Assembly (NCBI GenBank): GCA_021234535.1
Contig: CM037843.1
Location: 21,855,911 to 21,919,910 of the forward strand
From: Stichopus chloronotus
Taxonomy: Eukaryota; Echinodermata; Holothuroidea; Aspidochirotida; Stichopodidae
Length of the DNA stretch: 64,000 nucleotides
Reading direction: 5' to 3'
Below are positions 47,223 through 57,946 of this stretch, one piece after another; the first letter of the stretch is position 1, and each line of letters begins with the position of its first letter. The notes beneath the pieces were generated by a model, which was given only the letters and a program-made list of their open reading frames with translations, made no database searches and was not told where the DNA came from. The translations under genes and the position numbers were made by a program.

Positions 47223-49716
47223 AAGATGGAATGAGTGGACTGTTTGTGTCACCCCTCCCGAAGTCTGGACCAAGTAGTGTCATTGAACCGATGCTGTTGC
47301 TCTCCGCCAGTTTCAAACTTGGTGAGATCTCAGACTCATCTTGGAAAAAGTCCTTGAGTCTACTTTCGAAGCTCTCCTCGGGCAATATACGAGTGAGTGT
47401 GTACAAATTGCCATCAATAACTCTTTGAAAGGTGTGCAGACGGCTCATTGGCCACGAAGAAGGTCGTCTACCTGCTTTAACATCACTTCTGAGAGTCTGA
47501 GTGGACTTGCAGGGCATGCGAAATTTCTCGACACTCTTGCGAATCTCCACTATGCTCTGCAATGCTATTCGGACTTGTTCGGAAGGAGTGACATGTGCTG
47601 CCGCTGGTCTGTTGCTGAGGTACCTCCCTTTGTGGCTGTGGTTTGAGCTAAAGTCACTTCTCATTGTTTGGGTAGATGCATCATTCTGATATTTGCTTTT
47701 GTTGATGGAGGCATCTGTGCCCATCATCGAGATTCTACTGGTTATGTCTTTCTTTGGTGGTGCTGTATTACTTGGTTTTTCCTTCCTGTGTTTTTCAAAA
47801 CTTGAGACTTCAGATACCGTGAAACCTTTTGCACTGTGCCACTTTGGATGGTACCTGTACATTGATTTGTCTTGAGTCTCTCCACTTTGTAAAATACCCT
47901 GAGGAGAACCAGATCTCATGTTGGCCGTGTCCATATTTGCTCTGTACTGATTTTGCTTATCGTCTTCATCCCTGATGTTATTTTCTGTGCTGTTGTTCCC
48001 TGTCATCCTGTACAATTTGCCATCGAAAACACCAAACTGGTATGGCCTGCTGCTCGACCAGTCCACAGGCTTGTCTCTTCGCTTTGCATGTTTGAAGTTG
48101 ACTCTCAAAGGTCCAAACTTAGAGTTCTTGACTTTGTGATGGAGTCCAATATTAAACAGCAAAAGATCCCTTTTCAGCCTCTGTTTGAGCTCATCGATGT
48201 AAGCATCATCATCGCTGGCTGAAAAGCTCTTGTTGTCTTCACCTCTTTTGATGTAACCCTTGCTTTCTTCCTTTTTTCTTAATTTGAATCGACGGGACCG
48301 TCTACTTCCCCTGCTGCTTCTTGCAGGTTGAAATCTTCGTGGTGGTTTTGGAGGTGCTGGTACACCCATGCTGTTTTTTGGACTGTAGCTCTGTCTACCT
48401 GAAGGACCAGCTAAGAGCTTGATGTTGTCATCATCCTCAGCAAAATTTTCTGATGAAGTGAGGGTGGCCTTGGATGCCTCAGTATAATTTTCAATGTTCT
48501 GGGCCATGTCACGTTTGGGATGTTGCCTCGATGGGCTGATACTGTCGACTGCAATGAGCGGAAGCGGTTCATTTGATGGAGAGGTTACAATTTGAGTGGG
48601 TTTTAAACTGATGTCGCTCCTGTGAATAATTGCTCTTGTGGTGATGGTTGATGACTGTTCTCTATGTTCCTGGTGGGAAACATGTTGCTCTCGACTTGGG
48701 GGCACATCTTGACTTAATTTTGAGGCAGTACCAACTGTCTCTCTGTCTACTCCACTTGCATACATAACTTTATTACCCGTAATTTTCATGCTGCTGGTGT
48801 CAATGTGGTGGGCATGAGCTTTATCCTCAGCGGCATTTAAATTGTTCGATTGAGAAAGTTTTGATACCGACCTTGGAATTTCCTGTGGATCCTTCGCATC
48901 ATTTTCCATTCGAAATTCCTTCCCAGAGCTGGTTCTATCCAAGTGAGTAGGTTTCCTATGTCTACCAACTTTAAACCTTCCACTGGTGTGTCCCGGATGA
49001 TTCATATTGTTCCTTCTCCTGACTTCTTCTTGGATCAAATTTTGAAAGGAACCGTCAGCTTTCACTGCAGATGAAAAGGCCTCTGGTATCTTCAACTTAT
49101 GATCCTTGTTTTGTTCCCTTTCTTGACTTCTCAGACTATCTTCTCTCATGGCGCTGATCCTTGCTCTGGTTCTCCAGTGAGTCCTCACTTCATTCTCTTC
49201 CAAGTGGTTGGTGGAAATGTGATACCCCTGAGCACTACCAACCACTTTCTTCCCAGTGGAGTCAGACTTACGTTTTTCTGCCTGCTTTTCCTCTGGTACC
49301 TTCAGATTTGATCCACCGGCCATCGTGTCGTCCCTCCCGTTTGCCACAAGAGAGGCTGTGCACACCTCCACACTTTTGGCAATGACATCGACTTCATTTC
49401 CCTCCAGAGATTGATCGGGGGTTCGGTGTGGTAACGTTACTCCCCCACTGGCTTTGACTTCTTCATTCCTTCCTCTAGTTTCACCATCCCAAGATGGTGA
49501 CTGCAGAGATGTCATAAGAGGCACATGAGATTTGGATTCTTTGTTTCCTTGGGTTTTTCTGACAGAACTTTGAGACTGTTCGACATGAGAATCATTTGCT
49601 TGAATTATCTGGCGGTTGTTCATCTCGGGACTGGCATTTCTTTGATTCAAAGCCAACCTCCTATTGAAAGTTGCCTCCTCTTGAACAGGAACCACTTGAT
49701 CCTCCTCCATGTCAGC
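47223..49716 (-). CDS. SYT14: SYT14/16-like giant linker exon (about 831 codons)
   Basis: The longest open frame in the window ends at a near-perfect donor (GTGAGT) in phase 1, matching the gene. The upstream acceptor TTGGATTCATTAG gives phase 0 with Ala-Asp before Met-Glu-Glu-Asp. A second acceptor after TTCCTGTTCAAG (start 49679) gives phase 1 and would join directly to the preceding phase-1 exon. Counting from the Met, residues 1-430 are polar and low in hydrophobics. Residues 451-460 are proline-rich (PAPPKPPRRF) and run into a basic patch to about 480. TQT motifs lie at 679-682 and 736-739. A duplicated W..SR...F...DG.LY..T motif lies at 551-570 and 753-773. No catalytic or globular domain is recognised. 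It is probably a disordered cytoplasmic scaffold. Confidence 0.85.
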
Positions 49717-50244
49717 CTAATGAATCCAAGTTACTTTTCATGATTACATCTATAGCTTTCCATAAAACAATTACAAGATAAAAAAAAAACAGCTTAATTT
49801 ACCAACTGTTTTCCACATGGTGGCATTGAAATGAAACAAATCAGCTCCTCTTCCTCAAAGACCTAATATGTGCCACAAAGAATACAGTATGCCTGTATCC
49901 AACATGAAGAGCCATATGCCCAAATGGCACTATACCACAAAATGCTTCCAAAAACATCATCACTTAGACTTTGTTCACCACCTGGTAGAGGTTAAGTCCT
50001 GGTAACTTTTTCTCCTAGTTCATCCATCACAAATTTAAGGTACTACATTAACTGCTATCCTAGTTCTGAAATGCTTCTCTACAGCATCTAACAACACATT
50101 TGGTTCATACACTACACCACCTACCATATGAGATATGCAACGCAACTCATTAAAATAGGGAAAAAATGACAGAAAAAAAAAGCCGGCAAAATTACGGCAT
50201 GGAGATTCAATTCTTGATCAGTGATCACGAAAACTACGACCTTG

Positions 50245-50349
50245 TTGATCGAATTGATTTCTCCAGCTGTCGGATTTAGCATCTCCAAGAGGTCAGGTTG
50301 TGTCAATGTTGATACAGTTGTCATGACAGAGCCCTCGTACGTCATCTGC
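50245..50349 (-). CDS. Candidate alternative first coding exon
   Basis: An ATG opens 35 codons that read MTYEGSVMTTVSTLTQPDL, continue LLEMLNPTAGE and end near NSINK. An in-frame TAA stands six codons upstream, so this ATG is the first possible start. The sequence before the ATG also looks like an acceptor (AATTCTGTGCAG), so it could instead be an internal phase-0 exon. The donor after AAG is the weak GTCGTA; in-frame alternatives further on are GTGATC and GTAATT, all phase 0. A phase-0 end joins exactly to the phase-0 acceptor of the 2.5-kb exon (49716). If used, the protein would lack the transmembrane segment. The codon pattern looks coding, but the family is not recognised. Confidence 0.42.
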
Positions 50350-50419
50350 ACAGAATTCAGTTAACGCTCTACAGCCACGATCATCTCCGTTTTTGTTTCA
50401 GAGTGTCAGTGGGCAGGAC

Positions 50420-50445
50420 TGACATCACACAGTGCAATGATGTCA
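50420..50445. promoter_or_regulatory. CRE-like inverted pair upstream of candidate alternative first exon
   Basis: The octamer TGACATCA and its exact inverse TGATGTCA stand 10 nt apart, forming an inverted repeat. Both resemble CRE/ATF/AP-1 family sites. They lie about 70-95 nt before the ATG of the candidate exon at 50245-50349 on the minus strand, a usual distance for a proximal promoter. No clear TATA box was seen. The role is inference. Confidence 0.3.
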
Positions 50446-51492
50446 TACTCAGAAGAAATGCTAAAAATGAAAGGTGATTCCAGGAATACAAACGAAAGGT
50501 GATTTCAGGAATGTGCTTATTCATGTTGAAAAGCACTTTTGTCTCATACTTTGAATCAGTGCCAAAATATGGAAATAGCACCTGGTGCAGCAAATGAAGT
50601 TAGAACTAAGCAATACTGAATGATCCTGATGCTAGAGTTCGCATCATGATTTCATACAATGCAAGATTTTGATGAAAAAGACAGAAAAAAAAAGAAATTT
50701 TGGGTTGGTAAATAACTGCCTTCCCATTGAAAATGAACCCCAGAAGAGGTACAGTAAACACAATTCACAACAATGTCAACTATGTTTGTTGCTTGATAGA
50801 CGAATTACCACCATGCTTTGTTTTGTATAATTCAGCAGATCACGATCTCTGTTTTTATTCCATTCATCTGCCAAAATTTAAAATTAAGTAAAAAATAATA
50901 ATATGCATTGTCTTAGAAGACATGTTCATCAATAAAGAACATATCTGACTCTCTTTTAGGCTTTCTTGTTCAAACCGTTTTCAAAACTTAAAAATACATC
51001 GACTACCAAAACAATAGTAAATACCTTGTGCTAATTGGAATATGCATGATTACTGAACTGGCAGCTCTGCATAATAGGTACAATTGTACTAGTGTTAAAA
51101 GTGCATTGCAACTGCAGTACCCTCAAAAACATTTGCTGCCAACTTGAAATGAAAGAAGCATAATCCCAAGTACACACATTACCTTTGACAAAGATTGAAA
51201 GTTCAACAAGGTTGCAAATGCAGCCACTCTTTCCACTTATGGTTGCTGGAAGAGGTTTATTGGAAAGAAAAAAAGGTTGCTGGAGGTAATTAAATAGAGT
51301 GAGAAAATGTACAGCAAACAGTGAACTACAGTATTTGTGTTTCTAGCATGGGGAGTGGGAAGCGACAAGCAAAAGCAGGTTGATTACAATAAATCACAGA
51401 GGGAAATTATTTTCACATACATAGGTATGATGCAGAACAACTTCATCTTTATTGAGGTGATAGACAGGGCTGGGACAAGCCTCATACAGTAA

Positions 51493-51507
51493 GGGGGGGG
51501 GGGGGGG
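51493..51507 (+). repeat. Poly-G tract in intron
   Basis: An uninterrupted run of about 15 G within the intron between the 53-kb acidic exon and the 2.5-kb exon. On the transcribed (minus) strand it is a poly-C run in the pre-mRNA. Confidence 0.7.
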
Positions 51508-52750
51508 AGAGGATACATTTCTAAAATGACACAAACTTTCCACAGTTACAGTTGGGGGTGTATTTCATGTCTAAAACAGCACTCTAAAATATTTTATCAT
51601 GTGTAATACTAATCAAGGAATTTTTCTGGCCAAAAAGGCAACAAATTAGAAAAGTGAGAAGGGGGTCAATACCCCCTCTACACTCCTATCCCTCTGGCAG
51701 CACCACCCTATGGGATAACAGTCAGTATACAGATGACACATTCTCTGAATAGGTGGATGTGTCAATCTATATAGAGGGGTCTTTAATTATCAAGACATTT
51801 ACCTGTGAGACATTTTTTTTTGGAAAATTTCATAATGCATGTTCCCTTTATACTTCGGATCAAACATCCCTTGCACTGCTCTGAAGTACATTTCCAGCTG
51901 CAATGTGCATTTATGTTGCCCATGCCAAAAGGACTGAATTAAACATATGCACAGCATTAACTGCCACTGAAATATTTGCTGGACAGAAATAATTTTAGCA
52001 GGTATTGCGCTCAAGACTTTTATAGATGTCCTGCATGTTCTTTACAGTTCGAGAAGATATGTGTTGACAAACTTGATATTTGAGTGAAAAAGAAAAGAGT
52101 TACATGACATGGTGTAATCTGAGTGTTCTACATTATGCAATCATGCCTCAAGGCAATGCAATCTTTCGGCTTAGAGCTCTTTCGGCAAGTCCTTCATACA
52201 TCAGTCATCCTTCTTCATCAGTTTAAATTATCGTTAGCTTGGACAACAACTAGAGTTATCTGCTGCTGCTGAGACACAAAAGCCAAATTGTGCAGTACTA
52301 GACAACAGTCACGAGAATCAATGAGGTGCATTGCAGCAACACCTTCATGATGTGGGAGAGGATGGGGTGGCTATTTGGTGCTTCGAAGATGAATCAAGAA
52401 ATTTAAAGTGCAGCTAATCAACCAAAGTGAAGAAGGATAAAATAAAACAAGCATTTGGTGTAAAAAAGAAATATATTTGATGAGGTTTGACTAGGTACTG
52501 TTATTTGAAAAAAAAAAACCCAAGAAATCAAGGATTCTGCAGGAATAGGGCAACAACTGACAATGCTATCTTTCTAATAATGTGTTTCTCTTTTTTTTCT
52601 TCTTTCCATTTGCTGATTATTTGAAAAGCTAAAAGTGTATTAAAGAGTGAGAATATGGAGAAAAGGGCTTAATCAAAGATATTGACCACTGCAGAATGCA
52701 AATTAAGGTAGTTAAGTCATCACTTTCAGGCAAATCGGAAACAATCTTAC

Positions 52751-53092
52751 CTTTGATGTCACTAATATCAGCTGCCCTCTCTCCCTCATTCCCATCACTA
52801 TTTTCCTTGTTTTCAGTTTTAATTTTGTCCACACCAAAGACTATTTCATTTTTAATAAGAGGTTCCTCCTCATCTTCATCCCTGAACAAGTTGCTGTTAG
52901 AGTCTGCCAGAGATTCAAACTGCCGAATCTCTAGCTGAATGTCACTTGGAGGAACCTCTTTCATGTTTGGAAAAGGAGGGAGAGAGGCCTCGCTGTCCGA
53001 GGGCGCCGACATTTCGTCGTCCTCGTCTCCTTCGACGTATTCGACGTCGTGGACGATGTAACCGTCCTCGTCCACCTCAAATTCCTCCTCCT
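52751..53092 (-). CDS. SYT14: SYT14/16-like linker exon, strongly acidic
   Basis: Phase 1 to phase 1, 342 nt, acceptor CATTATCACAG and donor GTAAGA. It starts EEEEFEVDEDGYIVHDVEY, then a run of Glu/Asp, SDSEASLPPFPNMKEVPP, a mixed segment, a second acidic patch (RDEDEEEP) and a KTENKENSDGNEGERA tail. GC content is locally higher around 52980-53090, as expected for coding sequence against AT-rich intron. The DGY...SEAS order loosely recalls the vertebrate SYT14 linker, but that similarity is weak. No folded domain is visible and the segment is probably disordered and cytoplasmic. Confidence 0.85.
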
Positions 53093-56000
53093 CTGTGATA
53101 ATGGTGTGCATGCATGAATTGATAATGAAAGATGAATGCAACAAGGATGAAAAGACATGCAAGTGCATGCAGGAATGTGCCACCACATTTCAATGGACCA
53201 TTAATGTACACAAAACAGATCCTGTTTGCCATCCACAAGACTGACCGTTCTGAAACGATTTAAATGATTGTGACAAAGAAGTTCCTGTACAGAGAGAAAG
53301 AGGAGAGAGTCTTGAAAGAAGCACAGATATAAAATGAAATACTTCAGTGGGAAGGAACTTGCATCAATAAGCCATGCAATCCTCTCAAATCTTTGTAGGG
53401 TTACCTTAACTGACAAAACATCACAGTTGTTCCCAAAACCCCTCCCAACTTCTGGGCACTTCTAAGTAATGTGCTCACTATGAACACAATGCAATAAAAA
53501 CACAACACAGAAAAAAAAAGGAAAAAGAAAATGCTAATGTCATCTCACTATAATAGCTGCACAGAATTTCCTTACTTTTATTCTTGTCTCAACTCTCTGA
53601 GGAATCATGTTGTTAACTTCCAAACATCTCACTTTGTAGTCATAAATAATTTGAACAGACTGCAAGATAGTTACTACTATAGTGTTTCATCAATTTCACT
53701 CCTTGAACTATGGAAAAGTAGGACGACTCAAAAGATTTGGGTAGGACTCTTTCGTTGTCCAAGTCACAGGTCTGTATTACATGTACCACCACCAGCAACG
53801 CAGCTACGTGGGTTGGCAATGGTCGGAGACCCCCTTAACCTTTGGCGGTGGGCACTCTCACTTTAAAAAGAACATCCTCTGAACCCTAAACATTTATCTC
53901 TAATGTTACCACTCATAATTTGTTTCATAATTTGCTACCAGATCTTGGCCATTGTATATGACCTTGCTACATTTCAAAGTGCACAATATTAATTCTAAGA
54001 CAAAAATAAATTAATAGAAGATTTAGAGGGTGCCCTAATGATGGATACACGTCCTCGGAAGGGTCCTTTCCTTAAATCTGGGTGGCGTTCCTGATTATTA
54101 CGTTTACTTGTGAACAGTCCACCAAGTGATGGCGGCGGTCTGCTTAGATGGTCAAGCCAGAACTTTGCGTCCCACACTCAGATCTCTGTGGCTACATCAA
54201 CGACGGCCAATGTACCTTTATTAACTAAGTGAAACATCATCTATCAGGGTGTAGCAATACTAAATTGTATTACATTCACTGACACTACTATAGGCCTAAA
54301 TTGTGATCAGCCTGATAACTTCTCTACCATTCAAGTCAACAATCACTGTGCCATTAATTCAATGAGTGAAGTAATGGTGAAGGGCACACAAGTTTTAAAA
54401 CAACTGCATGCACCCAGACAACAAACGGAGTGACACTGTGTATGGTGACAATAGAGAGGGCAGCAGACCACAAAGGGTTCACAGTTACATAGAGGAGAGT
54501 ACCAATTAACATTTACTGATACAAGTAGTAGTGAGGTGCAAAGTTTTTGAGCACACTTGATGAGTGAGTGATGAGAAAATGAAGAAAGTGTTGAAGAAAA
54601 GGTAAAGTCGAGTATACATTAGAAATAATCAACTAGCGATAATAACAAGTGAAGAAGAAAAGAAACCAATAAAAACCAAATGTTACCCAGGTGCAAACGC
54701 TTGCAAGTAAGTTGTTGCACACAAAGCACGGATACACAAAACATTGTTGAAGTGCACAAAAAATCTGCTTAATTTTACAATAATTTCAAAGGCACATGAG
54801 GGTAAATGCAAAAATTTGATTGCACAAATTTCACGAGACCATCCTCTCAAATAGTTATGTCTCCAAATGCGTCTTTGGCAGATAAAAATTCATCCCTTAT
54901 TTATCTAGCCGATAGCTAAAGTTTATTTCATGTATGGAACAAACATTTATGCGGCTTACAGGGTATTGAGTACAAAAGCACTACAACTAGAAAAAAAAAA
55001 CACTAAAAAGAAAAAAAAGGAAAAAAACTGAATCTGTGAGACTAACCCACTCTACAAGGTATGTATGGATTTCAATTTTACAACTGCAGCTTTCATTTAA
55101 CTGCTTTGATGCACAGAGTATTGCAAAAGTGCAGGCATATGAAAGCATAAGAACATGTTATTTTTCTGTTTATCTGAATGGTTCATTTTTTTTAACATGC
55201 AAATGAAATTCACACATTATCTAAAAAAGTCCAACCCAAGTTGTCTTGTAGTAATTGGTGAACCAATGATGTGTCTTGATATGGAATTTGCACATTACAA
55301 AAAAAGTGCATTGAAAAAATGTTAACGAATACTCCTAAAGATGTAAAACTACTGGTATCAATCAGACAAAACTTGCCTCCATAAATGCTCCTTGTTGTCT
55401 CCATCGATCTTTCCCCTCACTATATGTTTTGTTGACAATAGACAAACAGGAGGCTTACAGCAAAATACTATGGCACTCATCCAATACACAAGTGCCTTCA
55501 ATAGATGTTATTTCAGCCAACGGCCTTGCGTCTTTTCTAATGGTGCTTTGATCACACATTGACACAAACACGGCATGACCTTTTTATTGAAGAGAGCTTG
55601 ATTGCTTAGCAAAAGTTCCTTGAAAGAAAAAGAGAAGACAAATAGCCCCCTCTATATTGAACATCACTTGAAACTTTTTCTACAAAGTATAATGTTCTTT
55701 AAAGAGTTTACCACTTATTTTGTCTGATTCTGTTTATGTAATGTCTCTGGCAAAACTGATGATAAACTGCAGTGTAGCATTCGATCTAATAGGTATTCCT
55801 AGTTCAACTGATATATTTTTAAGTACATTTGTGAGGAATTACATCTAGAATTGATCTTGCTTTAAAGGAGAGATGTGGGAGCGGATGGGAGTGGGGGCTT
55901 TCAATACTTGGTTATGTAAAACATACAAATAAAAAATAGTTGGAGGGTTGTCAAGTGAAAAGTTAGAAAGGTGCTTATCAGTTGGAGAAATTAATCATTA

Positions 56001-56541
56001 CTTTGAATGCAGTGCTCAGTGTTTTCACTGTCAGCATATTGGAAACCTACATACAGGCTGTGAACTCAAGTACAGAGAGAAATATTGAGCAACAGCAATC
56101 ACCATCTACTTGACAACTGTTGATATAGCAGATTATCAAACAACATCACTGCTTTTGCAATTGAAACTACTTATTACAAAAACTATGTAAACCATGCATA
56201 CATTCAGACATCAGTGGGGACTGGCTCATTTCTTTTCTTTTTAAATTGATTCCAAATTTGGTATTGCAAACTGTGGCTACCTTCCATCCACAGAAGTCAA
56301 CCAATGTATCTCCATGGACGATCCATTGAACCCCAAAGCAATGGCATTTCTTTAATTGAAAATGAGAAACTGAACCTGTAATGTAGGTAATGTTTACAGA
56401 AACATGGAATGACCACTGGAAAGGAGTGCGTCTGTTGATGAAAATGTTACAAGATGTTCACTCAGCAGAGAGATCAAAATGGGATTGAAATGAAAAAAGA
56501 GCAAGGAGTGACAAGTGAATGGACATTTCAAAATGGTTTAC
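53093..56541 (-). other. Intron downstream of the microexon
   Basis: AT-rich, with short A-runs near 54990-55030. No repeats or further exons recognised. Confidence 0.5.
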
Positions 56542-56580
56542 CTAAGGGTTCCATTTGATCAGTTGAGCCGTACATGACAT
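56542..56580 (-). CDS. SYT14: Candidate 39-nt cassette microexon
   Basis: A 39-nt stretch lies between an acceptor (AAACTTTTACAG) and a donor (GTAAAC). With phase 1 on both sides it reads DVMYGSTDQMEPL without a stop, so it can be included or skipped without changing frame. Its phase matches the exons on each side (60492-60632 and 52751-53092). The donor is acceptable but not perfect, and 39 nt is short enough for chance agreement. The composition (Asp, Ser, Thr, Met) fits the surrounding linker. It would be a neural-type microexon if real, which is inference. Confidence 0.55.
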   Translation of the reverse strand: MSCTAQLIKWNP

Positions 56581-57002
56581 CTGTAAAAGTTTAATGAAAG
56601 GGGCAAACAAAAAAAGTTGTAAAAAAGTTCTCCTGAACGAAGTAAAATGAACACACAATCAAATCGCTTTAATACACACTGTGTTCTCCTTTGAGCAGTT
56701 TTCTGCTGGCAGATGTTATCTTGAATACCTGTGGTAAAGTAAAATGTACCTTACGTTATGCAACCTGTCCGTTATCTTGAAACTGAAAGTTGCATAAAAC
56801 TACATGAGAAACTGACTCTTCTTGCTTGAAAATAACTGTATTTTCCCCAATATCTGATTTTGCATTTAAGCAACATCACATAACAAAAAAGAAATGAACA
56901 ACCACACATACGAATGACGTTCTTAAAATTGGAGTAACAGGGGAGGGGATGTTTGCCTCCTCAATTTATAGAATGAAGGAGGACAGACAATCAATCCCAA
57001 AC

Positions 57003-57206
57003 TTAAAAGTTGTGCGACATGAAAATGAGTAATGGGTCCATTAAGCATTGAAAGTATTAAAAATAGGAACGAATTCCAGCAAAATCCATCAAAGATTGAC
57101 CCCAGTTTACAGGAAAATTTGTGTCTCACAACTGTATCATGAATTAGCATTGGCTAAGAATGCAAATATGTGACATCAAGAGATGGACTCCTATGATATG
57201 GCTTAC
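57003..57206. repeat. Element 'A', left half (interrupted by B)
   Basis: Matches the first part of the 22.3-kb repeat (GCATTGAAAGTATTAAAAATA, then the CATCAAAGATTGACC stretch, then CATCAAGAGATGGACTC). The match breaks exactly where the inverted repeat of element B begins. Confidence 0.68.
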
Positions 57207-57839
57207 ATTAAAGTGATTGCGTGCATAGGCAAAAAGTAAAAACATTGAAATTTGATCTCCAAAAGTTTGGTAATTACACCATTCAGACAATCTGGGAAAA
57301 TAAGTAGGTTTCAGTTGGGTAATTTTGCCATATGATTTCAAATTCTTCTAACATAGAATACGATAATGTAGTGGTTGACGTTTTCACTCAAATCAACAGT
57401 GTGCTTCTTTGAGTAAGCCAATGGGAAGTATACTAGTGTTGAATATTCAGTTAACAACTCAGGATCACTGACACTGCGGGAAGGTTGTGTATTTGTAAAT
57501 ACAGTGTTTCCTTTCAAAAAAGACTGCAATTCCTGATACCTACCAAGGAGCGACGACTTCCATAGTATGTTTTTGATATACTAGTGGGACCTGTACTGTT
57601 GCATATTCATAATGTAAGCAGTTATAGTAAGAACTGTTAATTTTCAAATATGATTTTTGTTTTTTACTTTTTTATGCCAATCCCTTTGCTTTTTAAAGTA
57701 GTTACTGTCCTTTTCCGTCATTGAAAGACATAGTCCGTTCATGTGCAACCTCACGTGTACATTTAAAAATGAAGAAAAAGTTAAGATCAAACATAATCTT
57801 ATCTTTTTGGTTTTTCAGTATACACGCAATCACTTTAAT
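57207..57839. mobile_element. Element 'B' nested inside element 'A'
   Basis: The left end ATTAAAGTGATTGCGTG and the inverted right end are identical for 17 bp, which is a clear terminal inverted repeat. The 633-bp body matches the solitary copy at 3445-4120 with small indels. Flanking DNA on both sides matches a different repeat whose uninterrupted copy lies near 22.27-22.59 kb, so this B copy has inserted into an A copy. It sits in the intron between exon 60492-60632 and the 39-nt microexon. Confidence 0.8.
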
Positions 57840-57946
57840 CCTTGTTTATGTAACCTTTATTTCAAGGACATTTGAGAATTTTACATGCCCAGAGGGTTTC
57901 ATTTTGGAAGCATGTATTTTCTTCTTCAAAAATATTGATATCACTT
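57840..57946. repeat. Element 'A', right half (interrupted by B)
   Basis: Begins immediately after element B and matches the right part of the 22.3-kb copy: CCTTGTTTATGTAACC, ATTTCAAGGACAT, TTTTGGAAGCATGTATTTTC, then the string ending TATCACTT. Confidence 0.68.

Larger units (their letters stand above)
49717..52750 (-). other. Intron with candidate alternative promoter and first exon
   Basis: Holds the candidate exon 50245-50349, the CRE-like pair at 50420-50445 and a 15-nt poly-G run. The rest is AT-rich with no recognised repeat. Confidence 0.5.
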
